DNA of 64,000 nucleotides, taken from Gammaproteobacteria bacterium HGW-Gammaproteobacteria-1. Lineage in GTDB: Bacteria; Pseudomonadota; Gammaproteobacteria; Thiohalomonadales; Thiohalomonadaceae. The notes below the pieces were generated by a model that was not told the origin of the DNA, ran no database searches, and worked only from the letters and a program-made list of their open reading frames with translations. The stretch's first letter is position 1. Each line of letters starts with the position of its first letter. The DNA is taken from contig PGZL01000007.1 of the NCBI GenBank assembly GCA_002840095.1, forward strand, positions 252,109-316,108, given 5' to 3'. Both the position numbers and the translations under genes were made by a program. This document shows, piece after piece, positions 35,394 through 44,824 of this stretch.

Positions 35394-35533
35394 AAAGGCA
35401 GATACAAGTTACAAGAGTAAAGACACAAGTGAACGAACTCGCTGCGCTCATGCCATTATTGAATTCAAATCACCGTGCGCGTAGCGCACTCATCCACTTG
35501 TATCTTGTAACTTGTAACTTGTATCTGCCTTTT
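35394..35533. repeat. Arm-spacer-arm element with 22-bp perfect arms
   Basis: The left arm AAAGGCAGATACAAGTTACA(AG) and the right arm (CT)TGTAACTTGTATCTGCCTTT are perfect complements over 22 bases, with extra heptads inside. The spacer contains GAACTCGCTGCGCTC and CCGTGCGCGTAGCGCAC, words also present in the spacer at 54961-55086. The right arm covers the last codons and stop of the GGDEF-EAL gene. Confidence 0.92.
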
Positions 35534-38500
35534 CATGCTGCCGCGTTTCCAGCGCGAGTATTTCGCTGAACGGGCTGGGATTGGCGATGCCGCTGCCCTG
35601 AGCATAGTCGACGCCGGCCTTTTCCAGCGCCATCAGCACCGCCTCGCTCTCGGCAAACTCGGCGATGGTCTTGAGACCGAGCACGTGGCCCACCTGGTTG
35701 ATGGACTCGACCATGGCGCGGTCCACCTTGTCGACCACCATGTCGCGCACGAAGCCGCCGTCGATCTTGAGATAGTCCACCGGCAGTGTCTTGAGGTAGC
35801 CGAAGGAGCTGAGGCCTGAGCCGAAATCGTCCAGGGCGAAACTGCAGCCCATGCCGCGCAGCACGGTCATGAAGCGGGTGGCGCGCGTCAGGTTGGCGAT
35901 GGCGGAGGTTTCCGTCACCTCGAAGCAGATGCTCTCGCAGGGGATGCCGGTGCGCTCGAACAGGTCGATGACGTATTCGAGGAAGTGCTCGTCGCACAGC
36001 GACTGGCCCGACAGGTTGATGGCGCACTCCACCGGCGGGAATGCCAGGTCGCCCTGCGCCTGACGCAGCTGGGCGAAGGTTTCGCGGATCACCCAGCGAT
36101 CGATGGTCGGCATCAGGTTGTAGCGCTCCGCCGCCGGAATGAAGGCGCCGGGCGGCACCACCCGTCCGCCTTCGTCCACCATGCGCAGCAGCACCTCGTA
36201 GTGCGACACCACGCGGTCGCCGGCGATATGTGCCACCGGCTGGGCATACAGCACGAAGCGTTCGTTGTCGAAGGCGGATGACAGGCGGTGTACCCATTCC
36301 ATTTCGCCGTGGCGCTGCGCCACCGCCAGATCGTCGGGCTGGTAGACGTGGATGCGGTTGCGGCCATGGTCCTTGGCCACGTAGCAGGCGGCGTCGGCGG
36401 CGGCCAGCACGTCGGCCAGGTTGCCGCTGTCCGAGGCTATGGGCACCACGCCGATGGATACGCCGATATCGAAACTCTTGTCGTCCCAGGCAAAGCGGTA
36501 GTCGCGCACCGAGGCACGGATGCCCTCGGCGATGAGGCAGGCCTTGTCCAGCGGGCAATGTTCCAGCAGCACGCCGAACTCGTCGCCGCCGAGGCGTGCC
36601 AGCACGTCGGTCTCGCGCACCCGTTGCTGCATCAGCTGTGCGATCTGCTCCAGCAGTTCGTCGCCGGCCTTGTGGCCGCAGGTGTCGTTGACCACCTTGA
36701 ACTGATCCAGGTCCATATAGAACAGCACGCTGCTGCCGCCGCCGGCCTGGGCCTCGCGGATTTTCTCCTCGGTACGCTTTTCGAACACGCGCCGGTTGTA
36801 CAGTCCGGTGAGCATGTCGTGCGTCGCCTGGTAGCTGAGCTGGCGCGCCATGCCCATCACCTCGGTGATGTCGTGCAGCGCCAGCACCGCACCCACCACG
36901 TGGCCGAAGTGGTCACGCATCGGCGCCGCCGTCACCTTGAGGTGGTAGCGGCTGCCGTCGGACTGGATCAGCAGCCCCTCGTCCGCATGCACGGTGCCGG
37001 CATCCAGGGTCAGACAGATGCGTACCAGATCGCCGAGCGATTCGCCGGTGGCCTCGTCCACCAGCCGCAGCACGTCGCGATGGTGCTGGCCGACGGCCTT
37101 GGCCGCGGTCACCCGCAGCAGCCGTTCGGCCGTGGGGTTTAGATAGTCCACCTTGCCGAATTCGTCGGTGGTCACCACGCCGTCGCCGATGGACTGCAGG
37201 GTCACCAGCGCCCGCTCCTTCTCGTGGTGCAGCGCCTGTTGCGCCTGTTTCAGCTCGTCGATGTCGCGGATGGTACCTTCCAGCCCCACCACCCGGCCCT
37301 TGTCGTCATGGATGAACTGCGCGTTGACCGATACCCACACCCGCTGGCCGTTCTTGTGCCGCATGTGGATTTCGTAATTGCGCAGCACGCCGCCGCGGGC
37401 ATGGAGGTCGTCGAGGAAGGTCTTGCCGTAACCGGCCACCGCGTACAGCTCGGCGATGCGTTTGCCGATGCACTCTTCCGGCAGATAGCCCAGCAGGCTG
37501 AGCATCGAGCGTGACACCGAACTGATGCGTCCCACCGGATCGGCGCGGTAATAGGTGTCCTGCATGTGATTGAGGATGCGGTTCAGTTCCTGCAAGGTGC
37601 TGCGCGTCTTCTGCTCCGCGGTGACGCGCTCGGTGATGTCGCTCATCACCCCCAGCAGCAGCGCCGGCCGGCCGTTGCCGTCGCGCACCACCTCGCCGGC
37701 ATCGCGCAGCACGCGGATACGGCCGTCGCGCAGTTCGACGCGGAACTCGCGACTGAACAAGCCGCCGCTGCGCACCGCCTGCTCGACGCTGTACTGGAAG
37801 GTGGCGCGATCTTCCCAGTGGATTACGCCGAGCAGCGTCTGCGGCGTGAGTCGGCCGCAGTCCTCCAGGCCGAGCAGGGCGCAGGCCGCGGCGGAACAGC
37901 GTATCTCGCTGCTGTTCAGGTCCCATTCCCACTCGCCCAGCTCCGCCACGCGGCGCGCATGCACGAAATTGCTGCGGTAGCGTTGCAGCGCCTGTTCCAG
38001 ATCCGCACCGTGCGCCGCGGCGGCCAGGCCCGCGGCGACGATGCCGTGCGTGTAGTGCAGCAGTGCCAGCAAGGCGGCGGCATACAGCAGCACGATCAGG
38101 CCCAGCGCCTGGTGCGCTTCGTCACCCAGATAGAAACAGCGTGCGGCCAGCGGCAGCAGCACCGCGGCAATGAACAGGGAACCGCTCCAGCGCAGCGCAG
38201 TGTGCGAGAGCAGCGCCGCCGACGCCACCAGGGCCGGCACCAGCAGCAGCAGCGGCTGTGCCATGGGCGCAAGCGGCGCAAACAGCAGCGAAGTGCTGCC
38301 CCACACCATGCCGGTGAGTCCGCCCGCGAAGGCGATCGGCAGTACATCGGCGGGGTCGCGGCGCAGCAGCAGCACCACACCCCACACCAGATAGGAAAAC
38401 AGCAGCAGGGTCAGCCAGCCGTACAGCCGCAGCGGCAGCACCGCGTCGCGCAGCAACCAGGCCAGCAGCAGTGCCGCCAGCATGCCGCCGGCGAGTACCG

Positions 38501-38555
38501 GCACAGCATTGTCGGTGGCGCGTGTCATCAGCCCCCGCGTCACGTCCGCTGTCAT
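35490..38555 (-). CDS. Membrane PAS-GGDEF-EAL cyclic-di-GMP protein (long)
   Basis: A 1021-residue signalling protein. About five N-terminal helices (15-190) precede three PAS regions (about 200-320, 330-450 and 455-570), then a GGDEF domain with intact RLGGDEF and an RETD inhibitory site five residues upstream, then an EAL domain. The EAL signature reads EVLLR, and the other catalytic motifs (INLSG, FEVTET, DDFGSG, YLKIDG, the later Glu and DYAQGSG) are present, so both synthesis and breakdown of c-di-GMP are plausible. AGGA precedes the ATG at 38555; 38591 is an alternative. The last 13 or so residues ([12 protein letters not shown]) come from a repeat arm. Paralogue of the next gene upstream. 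Confidence 0.9.
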   Translation of the reverse strand: MTADVTRGLMTRATDNAVPVLAGGMLAALLLAWLLRDAVLPLRLYGWLTLLLFSYLVWGVVLLLRRDPADVLPIAFAGGLTGMVWGSTSLLFAPLAPMAQPLLLLVPALVASAALLSHTALRWSGSLFIAAVLLPLAARCFYLGDEAHQALGLIVLLYAAALLALLHYTHGIVAAGLAAAAHGADLEQALQRYRSNFVHARRVAELGEWEWDLNSSEIRCSAAACALLGLEDCGRLTPQTLLGVIHWEDRATFQYSVEQAVRSGGLFSREFRVELRDGRIRVLRDAGEVVRDGNGRPALLLGVMSDITERVTAEQKTRSTLQELNRILNHMQDTYYRADPVGRISSVSRSMLSLLGYLPEECIGKRIAELYAVAGYGKTFLDDLHARGGVLRNYEIHMRHKNGQRVWVSVNAQFIHDDKGRVVGLEGTIRDIDELKQAQQALHHEKERALVTLQSIGDGVVTTDEFGKVDYLNPTAERLLRVTAAKAVGQHHRDVLRLVDEATGESLGDLVRICLTLDAGTVHADEGLLIQSDGSRYHLKVTAAPMRDHFGHVVGAVLALHDITEVMGMARQLSYQATHDMLTGLYNRRVFEKRTEEKIREAQAGGGSSVLFYMDLDQFKVVNDTCGHKAGDELLEQIAQLMQQRVRETDVLARLGGDEFGVLLEHCPLDKACLIAEGIRASVRDYRFAWDDKSFDIGVSIGVVPIASDSGNLADVLAAADAACYVAKDHGRNRIHVYQPDDLAVAQRHGEMEWVHRLSSAFDNERFVLYAQPVAHIAGDRVVSHYEVLLRMVDEGGRVVPPGAFIPAAERYNLMPTIDRWVIRETFAQLRQAQGDLAFPPVECAINLSGQSLCDEHFLEYVIDLFERTGIPCESICFEVTETSAIANLTRATRFMTVLRGMGCSFALDDFGSGLSSFGYLKTLPVDYLKIDGGFVRDMVVDKVDRAMVESINQVGHVLGLKTIAEFAESEAVLMALEKAGVDYAQGSGIANPSPFSEILALETRQHEKADTSYKLQDTSG

Positions 38556-38595
38556 CGTCACATCCTGTTTCACGACACCTCCGACGGCCATGGGC

Positions 38596-40764
38596 CTAGC
38601 GCCCCGCCGTGCTGCTGTGTTTGTTTCCCGTCGCGGCCGCGGCCAGCACTTCATGCAGCGGCAGCGGCGTGCCGATGGCATAGCCCTGCGCATAATCCAC
38701 GCCCAGGCCACGCAAGGCAGCGATGATGGCATGACTCTCGGCGAATTCCGCAATGGTCTTCAGGCCCATGACGTGGCCGATCTGGTTGATGGATTCCACC
38801 ATGGCGAAGTCCACCGTATCACGCACCATGTCCCGGACGAAACTGCCGTCGATCTTGAGGTAGTCGACGTGCAGGTTCTTGAGGTAGGCAAAGGAGCTTA
38901 CCCCGCTGCCGAAATCGTCCAGAGCGAAGCTGCAGCCCATGCCGCGCAGCACGTCGATGAAGTGCATGGCCCGGTTGAGATTGGAGATGGCGGCGGTCTC
39001 GGTGATTTCGAAACAGACGCACTCGGGCAGGATATCGGATTCATGCAGTTGTTCGATGACGAAATCGAGGAAATGATCGTCACCCAGCGACTGGCCGGAG
39101 AGATTGATGGTGCAACTGATGGGCGGACGCTCGTGCGGCCCCTGGGCCTGGCGCAGTTGACCCAGGGTCATCCGCACCACCCAGCGGTCGATGGTCGGCA
39201 TCAGATTGTAGCGCTCCGCCGCCGGGATGAAGGCCATGGGCGGTATCAGCTCCCCATCGTTGCCCACCATCCGCATCAGTATCTCGTAGTGGGTCGGCGC
39301 CGCGCTCAGCGCCGCCACGGGGATAATGGCCTGGGCATAGAGGGTCAGCCGTTCGTCCTCGAAGGCCTGGGTAATGCGGTGCACCCAGGCCATCTCGCCG
39401 TGATGGTGCACCACCTCGCGATCATCGGGCGTATAGACGTGCAGGCGGTTGCGTCCCATGTCCTTGGACACATAGCAGGCGGTATCCGCCGCGCTCAGCA
39501 CCTCGGCCATGCGGCCGCAGTCGCGGCGGATCGGCACGATGCCGATGCTGGCGCCGATTTCGAAGGTCTTGCCCTGCCACACGAAGCGGAACTCCCGCAC
39601 CACCTGGCGCAACTCCTCGGCGATGGCGACGGCGTTGTCCAGGGTGCAGCCTTCCAGCAGCACGCCGAATTCGTCGCCGCCCAGTCGCGCCAGGGTGTCG
39701 GCCTCGCGCACGTGGCGCTGCAACAGGGTGGCGAGCAGCGCCAGCAGTTCGTCACCGGCGCGGTGGCCGCAGGTGTCGTTGACCAGCTTGAACTGATCCA
39801 GGTCGATATAGAACAGCACATGCTCGCCTTCCCCGACGCGGGCACTCTTGATGGCGCGCTCCAGCAGGCGCTCGAATTCCCGCCGGTTGACCAGGCCGGT
39901 GAGCATGTCGTGGCTGGCCTGATAGCCGAGCTGGCGCGCGATGCCCATCACCTCGGTGATGTCATGCAACACCAGCACCGCGCCGATCACTTCGCCGTCG
40001 CTGCCGCGCATGGGGGCGGCGCTGACGTTGATGTTGTATTCGGTGCCGTCGGCGTGGGTCAGCACGCCGTCGTCGGCGTGGACCAGGGCGCCGTCCTGGC
40101 TCAGGCACAGCGCCACCAGGTCCGCCAGCGCTTCGCCGGTGGCCTCGTCCACCAGGCTGAGCACGTCCAGGTAGTGGCAACCGATCGCGCTGTTGTCGTC
40201 GCAACCGGTGAGCCGCTCGCCCACCGGGTTGATGTAGTCGATAATGCCGCGGGTGTCGGTGGTGATGACGCCGTCGCCGATGGACTCCAGGGTGACCAGT
40301 TGGCGTTCCATTTCCTGCTGCAGCCGGCGTTCCACATGTTCACGCCGGCGCACCTCCTGTTCCAGGCGCGCATTGATCAGCTGCAGTTCGCTGGCGCGTG
40401 CGGGAACAGTGCATTCCTGCGCGTCGTCGCCGCACAGCTGCTGGTGCATGCGCGTCAGCGTGGCGACGCTGGGCATCCAGCGCCAGAAACCCCAGGCCAG
40501 CAGCACGGTGCCGCCCAGGTAGCCGACGACCTTTTCCAGAAAGGCCTCGGCCGGGGTATCGCCGATCAGGATGAAGCGGTCGAGGACGGGAAAGTTGTCG
40601 GTGATGTCGAACAGGCTGCCGCAGAGGATCAGCAGGAAGCCGGCCCAGATGATGCGCCAGCCCGGCTGCCGCCCGAGGCCGTGACGATGCCCGACGCGCC
40701 ATAGCCAGACGACGATCAGGCCCATGACCAGGGCGCGCAGGATTTCCAGTACGACGTCCGTCAT
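38596..40764 (-). CDS. Membrane PAS-GGDEF-EAL cyclic-di-GMP protein (short)
   Basis: A 722-residue protein with two to three N-terminal helices (1-100), a coiled-coil (about 125-155), one PAS region (155-280), a GGDEF domain (RLGGDEF intact, READ inhibitory site) and an EAL domain whose signature reads EILMR, with INLSG, FEITET, DDFGSG and YLKIDG intact. It is strongly similar to the adjacent downstream gene from the last PAS onward, which indicates tandem duplication followed by change in the sensor part. Both catalytic domains look functional. The inputs are unknown. Confidence 0.9.
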   Translation of the reverse strand: MTDVVLEILRALVMGLIVVWLWRVGHRHGLGRQPGWRIIWAGFLLILCGSLFDITDNFPVLDRFILIGDTPAEAFLEKVVGYLGGTVLLAWGFWRWMPSVATLTRMHQQLCGDDAQECTVPARASELQLINARLEQEVRRREHVERRLQQEMERQLVTLESIGDGVITTDTRGIIDYINPVGERLTGCDDNSAIGCHYLDVLSLVDEATGEALADLVALCLSQDGALVHADDGVLTHADGTEYNINVSAAPMRGSDGEVIGAVLVLHDITEVMGIARQLGYQASHDMLTGLVNRREFERLLERAIKSARVGEGEHVLFYIDLDQFKLVNDTCGHRAGDELLALLATLLQRHVREADTLARLGGDEFGVLLEGCTLDNAVAIAEELRQVVREFRFVWQGKTFEIGASIGIVPIRRDCGRMAEVLSAADTACYVSKDMGRNRLHVYTPDDREVVHHHGEMAWVHRITQAFEDERLTLYAQAIIPVAALSAAPTHYEILMRMVGNDGELIPPMAFIPAAERYNLMPTIDRWVVRMTLGQLRQAQGPHERPPISCTINLSGQSLGDDHFLDFVIEQLHESDILPECVCFEITETAAISNLNRAMHFIDVLRGMGCSFALDDFGSGVSSFAYLKNLHVDYLKIDGSFVRDMVRDTVDFAMVESINQIGHVMGLKTIAEFAESHAIIAALRGLGVDYAQGYAIGTPLPLHEVLAAAATGNKHSSTAGR

Positions 40765-40801
40765 CGATTCACCAGCTGCTCCTCCAGCAGTACCAGTGCC
40801 G

Positions 40802-40825
40802 GCGGGCGGCTACGTGGCCGCCCGC
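40802..40825 (-). terminator. GC hairpin downstream of argG
   Basis: A 9-bp stem GCGGGCGGC/GCCGCCCGC with a 6-base loop lies 17 bases past the argG stop. No T-run follows on the minus strand, so intrinsic termination is uncertain. Confidence 0.4.
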
Positions 40826-40841
40826 TCATTGTCGTTACGTA

Positions 40842-42056
<1,215 letters not shown>

Positions 42057-42160
42057 GAGAGACTCCCCAAAGATGAATGCCGCACGCCGCCGCCCGGCGG
42101 CGCAAAGGGAGGGATTATACCCGAGATGGCGCGCGGCCAGCTCTTGCCGCGTTAAACCCC

Positions 42161-42305
42161 CTTAAACGCAAAGACGCATAGGACACCGAGAACTTCAAAC
42201 AATTAACGCAGAGGCGCGGAGTTCGCAGAGGGCAAAGCATGCGAAATCTCTGCGTTCTCTGCGCCTCAGCGTTGGATTTTTGTTCTTGCGTCTTATGCGC
42301 TTAAG
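42161..42305. repeat. Nested pair of arm-spacer-arm elements
   Basis: The outer arms are CTTAAACGCAAAGACGCATA and GCGTCTTATGCGCTTAAG. Inside the outer spacer sits a second complete element (about 42203-42275) with arms TTAACGCAGAGGCGCGGAG, a further GCAGAG, and CTCTGCGTTCTCTGCGCC ending GCGTTGG. The inner element belongs to the family at 111 and 26158. The argG-motY gap (42057-42331) holds nothing else recognisable. Confidence 0.9.
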
Positions 42306-42331
42306 CCTTTGAAATATAAGGTCTTGCGGGA

Positions 42332-43189
42332 TTACTTGGTCAGCAGGACGATGACGCGGCGGTTGGCGGCGCGGCCCTGTTCGGTGCGGTTGCTGGCGAC
42401 GGGCTTGGTTTCGCCGTAGGCGCGGATGACGAACTTGTTCCTGGCCACGCCCTTGCCCACCAGGTAGTCGCGCACCAGCTCGCTGCGCTGGCGGCTCAGG
42501 GTTTCGTTGTAGCGGCGGAAGCCGACGTTGTCGGTATAGCCTTCGATCTCCACCCGGCCGACGCTGCCGTCGGCCAACAGGTACTCGGCCACCCGATCCA
42601 GCGCCTCCCTGGCGTCAGGACTCAGGACGTTGCCGCCGTGGGCGAAGCTGATGAGTGTCCTTTGCACCGCGCCGAAACCGTAGGGCAGCAGGTCGTCGAG
42701 ACAGCGCTGGAACTCCCCCAGCGCTGCCTTCACCTTGACCGGCGAAATGGTCACGGTCACCTGATCGCGGCCGTCGGCCCAGTCCCGGTAGGTGAAGGTG
42801 GGAAACATGCCTTTTTCCAGCTCCGCCAGCAGCCGCCGCGCCAGGGGGCGCTCGAAGCGGAACGGCTCGCTGCTGCCGGACACGGGCACCTCGCCCAGCT
42901 CCAGGGTGGGCGTGTCGTGTTTCCAGGCGGGCGCCAGGGAGGCCAGCTGCGCCACGCCGGAACTGCCCGGCTGGGCGCGCACCTGGACGGCGAAATCGAG
43001 CTGGCCGCCGCTGCGCCCCTCGAAGCGGACGGTGCCATACAGTGGAATGGTCTGGCTCAGGGTGCACACCAAGCGGCTGGAGGCGACCTCCCACTTGGCC
43101 TCATGCAGGGCGGCGCCGTAATGCTGCATGCCGGCCAGCACCCAGCCGGCCGGCACCAGTCCGACGCACAACACCATCCAATACCGCAT
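42332..43189 (-). CDS. motY: Flagellar T-ring protein MotY
   Basis: A 285-residue periplasmic protein with a signal peptide (cleavage near WVLAG, residue 20), an N-terminal MotY-specific beta domain opening HYGAALHEAKWEV, and a C-terminal OmpA-like peptidoglycan-binding domain (about 165-285) with the motif GYTDNVGFRRYNETLSRQR. In Vibrio and Pseudomonas MotY anchors the stator units to the cell wall around the motor. The ATG at 43189 is preferred; GTG at 43201 is possible. No other flagellar gene is in the window, which is usual for motY. Confidence 0.88.
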   Translation of the reverse strand: MRYWMVLCVGLVPAGWVLAGMQHYGAALHEAKWEVASSRLVCTLSQTIPLYGTVRFEGRSGGQLDFAVQVRAQPGSSGVAQLASLAPAWKHDTPTLELGEVPVSGSSEPFRFERPLARRLLAELEKGMFPTFTYRDWADGRDQVTVTISPVKVKAALGEFQRCLDDLLPYGFGAVQRTLISFAHGGNVLSPDAREALDRVAEYLLADGSVGRVEIEGYTDNVGFRRYNETLSRQRSELVRDYLVGKGVARNKFVIRAYGETKPVASNRTEQGRAANRRVIVLLTK

Positions 43190-43282
43190 TGATGAGGCCA
43201 CCCGAATTCCCGCCTTTTACCGGTTTACCCGCTATGTCGGCGGCGGCGGGGGAAACTTGAACCTTGTAAACCCCATAACCCT

Positions 43283-43433
43283 GTTAAACGCAAAGACGCA
43301 AAGCCCGCAAAGAGCGCAAAGGATTGTATCGATGTTCTACACAGGCTGAACGAGCGCAGCGCATTCACCCCACCAACCACATTAGATTTTCACTTTGCGG
43401 TCCTCTGCGACCTTTGCGTCTTTGCGTTTAAGC
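43283..43433. repeat. Arm-spacer-arm element, 8-nt ACGCAAAG words
   Basis: The left arm TTAAACGCAAAGACGCAAAG with CCCGCAAAGAGCGCAAAG faces CTTTGCGTCTTTGCGTTTAA. The spacer of about 100 bases contains GAACGAGCGCAGCGCATTC, related to spacer words elsewhere. It fills the gap between motY and the sugar dehydrogenase gene. Confidence 0.9.
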
Positions 43434-43440
43434 CTTTGAT

Positions 43441-44562
43441 TTACCCCGCCACATCCAGGCGCAGCAGCTGGCCGGGGTCGTGGTCGGTGAGCAGCCAGAG
43501 GCGACCGTCGGGTCCCATGCGCACGTCGCGGATGCGCCGGCCCAGACTGGTAAGCAGCTTCTCCTCGGCCGTCACCTTCTCGCCGTCCAGGGTGAGGCGC
43601 GCCAGGTGCTCGCCGGCGAGGGCGCCGACGAACAGGTTGCCGCGCCAACCCGGGAACAGGTCGCCGCTGTAGAACGCCATGCCGGAGGGCGCGATGGACG
43701 GGGTCCAGTGATGCAGCGGCTGCTCCATGCCCTCCTTGTGGGTACCAATGCCGATGGGCAGGTAGGTGTAATCGACGCCGTGGGTGATCACCGGCCAGCC
43801 GTAGTTGCGGCCGGGACGCACGATGTTGATCTCGTCACCGCCGCGTGCGCCGTGCTCGTGCAGCCACACCGCGCCGCTGTCCGGGTGCAGGGTCATGCCC
43901 TGGGGATTGCGGTGGCCGTAGCTGTAGATTTCGGGGCGGGCATCGCTCCGCCCGACCCAGGGGTTGTCCGCCGGCACGCGGCCGTCGTCGTGCAGGCGGA
44001 TCACCGAACCGGCGTGGTCGTCCAGCTGCTGGGCACGGTCCTTGTCGCCGCGTTCGCCCACGGTGATGTAGAGATAGCCCTGGCGATCGAACACCAGGCG
44101 CGAACCGAAGTGATGGGTGCGGCGCGAGCGCGGCAGGGCCTCGAACAGCGGCTGCACGTCGTCGAGGGCGAGGCGTGCCCCATCGAAACGGCCACGGGCG
44201 ACACGGGTGGTGTAACCGCCCTCGCCTGCGGCGGCGTAGGAGAAATAGAGGAGCTTGTTGCGAGCGAACTGCGGATGGGGCACCACGTCGAGCAGGCCAC
44301 CCTGGCCGCGCGCGGCGATCTCCGGCAGCCCCGTCACCGCCTGCGGCAACAGGCGACCGTCACGCACCACCCGCAACCGCCCCGGCCGCTCGGTGATCAG
44401 CAAGGTGCCGTCGGGCAGAAAGGCCAGTGACCAGGGATGCTCCAGTCCGTCCACCACGGTCTGCACGCGAAAGCGCTGCTGCGCCGACTCGAACACAGGC
44501 TGCGCGGGGGCCGACATGCTGGTCAGCAGCGGCAACAGGACGAGAAGGATTCGCTTCAGCAT
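43441..44562 (-). CDS. PQQ-dependent aldose sugar dehydrogenase (YliI type)
   Basis: A 373-residue periplasmic protein with a signal peptide (cleavage near SAPAQ, residue 21) and a six-bladed beta-propeller of the soluble glucose dehydrogenase/Asd family. LEHPWSLAFLPDG, RTHHFGSRLVFD and YSYGHRNPQG are the usual propeller and active-site segments, including the catalytic His. It oxidises free aldoses using PQQ and calcium. GGAGG lies 7 bases before the ATG at 44562, which decides the start over the GTG at 44568. Whether the host makes PQQ is not visible here. Confidence 0.9.
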   Translation of the reverse strand: MLKRILLVLLPLLTSMSAPAQPVFESAQQRFRVQTVVDGLEHPWSLAFLPDGTLLITERPGRLRVVRDGRLLPQAVTGLPEIAARGQGGLLDVVPHPQFARNKLLYFSYAAAGEGGYTTRVARGRFDGARLALDDVQPLFEALPRSRRTHHFGSRLVFDRQGYLYITVGERGDKDRAQQLDDHAGSVIRLHDDGRVPADNPWVGRSDARPEIYSYGHRNPQGMTLHPDSGAVWLHEHGARGGDEINIVRPGRNYGWPVITHGVDYTYLPIGIGTHKEGMEQPLHHWTPSIAPSGMAFYSGDLFPGWRGNLFVGALAGEHLARLTLDGEKVTAEEKLLTSLGRRIRDVRMGPDGRLWLLTDHDPGQLLRLDVAG

Positions 44563-44651
44563 GGACACGCCTCCGGCTTGGGGTTACCCAAGCTTAGACG
44601 GTGATGCGGCAGGAAAGGGAAAGTCGTTAAGTCACAGGATAAAACACTTTT

Positions 44652-44729
44652 GCCGCAGAGACGCTGAGACGCAGAGAACACCGAAGGTAAATTTCTCCGT
44701 GCCTCTGCGTCTCAGCGTCTCTGCGACAA
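44652..44729. repeat. Arm-spacer-arm element, CGCAGAGA words
   Basis: The left arm TGCCGCAGAGACGCTGAGAC with GCAGAG is complementary to CTCTGCGTCTCAGCGTCTC with TGCG, a stem of over 20 bases. The spacer is about 25 bases. It is followed by CGTTCCCACACGGAGCGTGG (44738-44757), which resembles another common dispersed repeat. Confidence 0.88.
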
Positions 44730-44761
44730 GGGTTATCGTTCCCACACGGAGCGTGGCTCAA

Positions 44762-44823
44762 AAAACAGCACGAGCGCAGCGAGTTCATTCCCTTGTATCT
44801 TGCAACTTGTAACTTGTATCTCG
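44762..44823. repeat. Half-element: shared spacer word plus right arm
   Basis: GAGCGCAGCGAGTTCATTCC is the reverse complement of spacer sequence at 54990-55011. A right arm of CTTGTATCTTGCAACTTG with further heptads follows. No left arm is seen. It ends at the purL stop codon, whose last bases overlap the repeat edge. Confidence 0.75.
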
Positions 44824-44824
44824 A

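Noticed and set aside
38556-38753. N-terminal extension of the long GGDEF-EAL protein to 38753.
   Set aside because: It would lie inside the upstream GGDEF-EAL gene; the ATG at 38555 with AGGA is sufficient.
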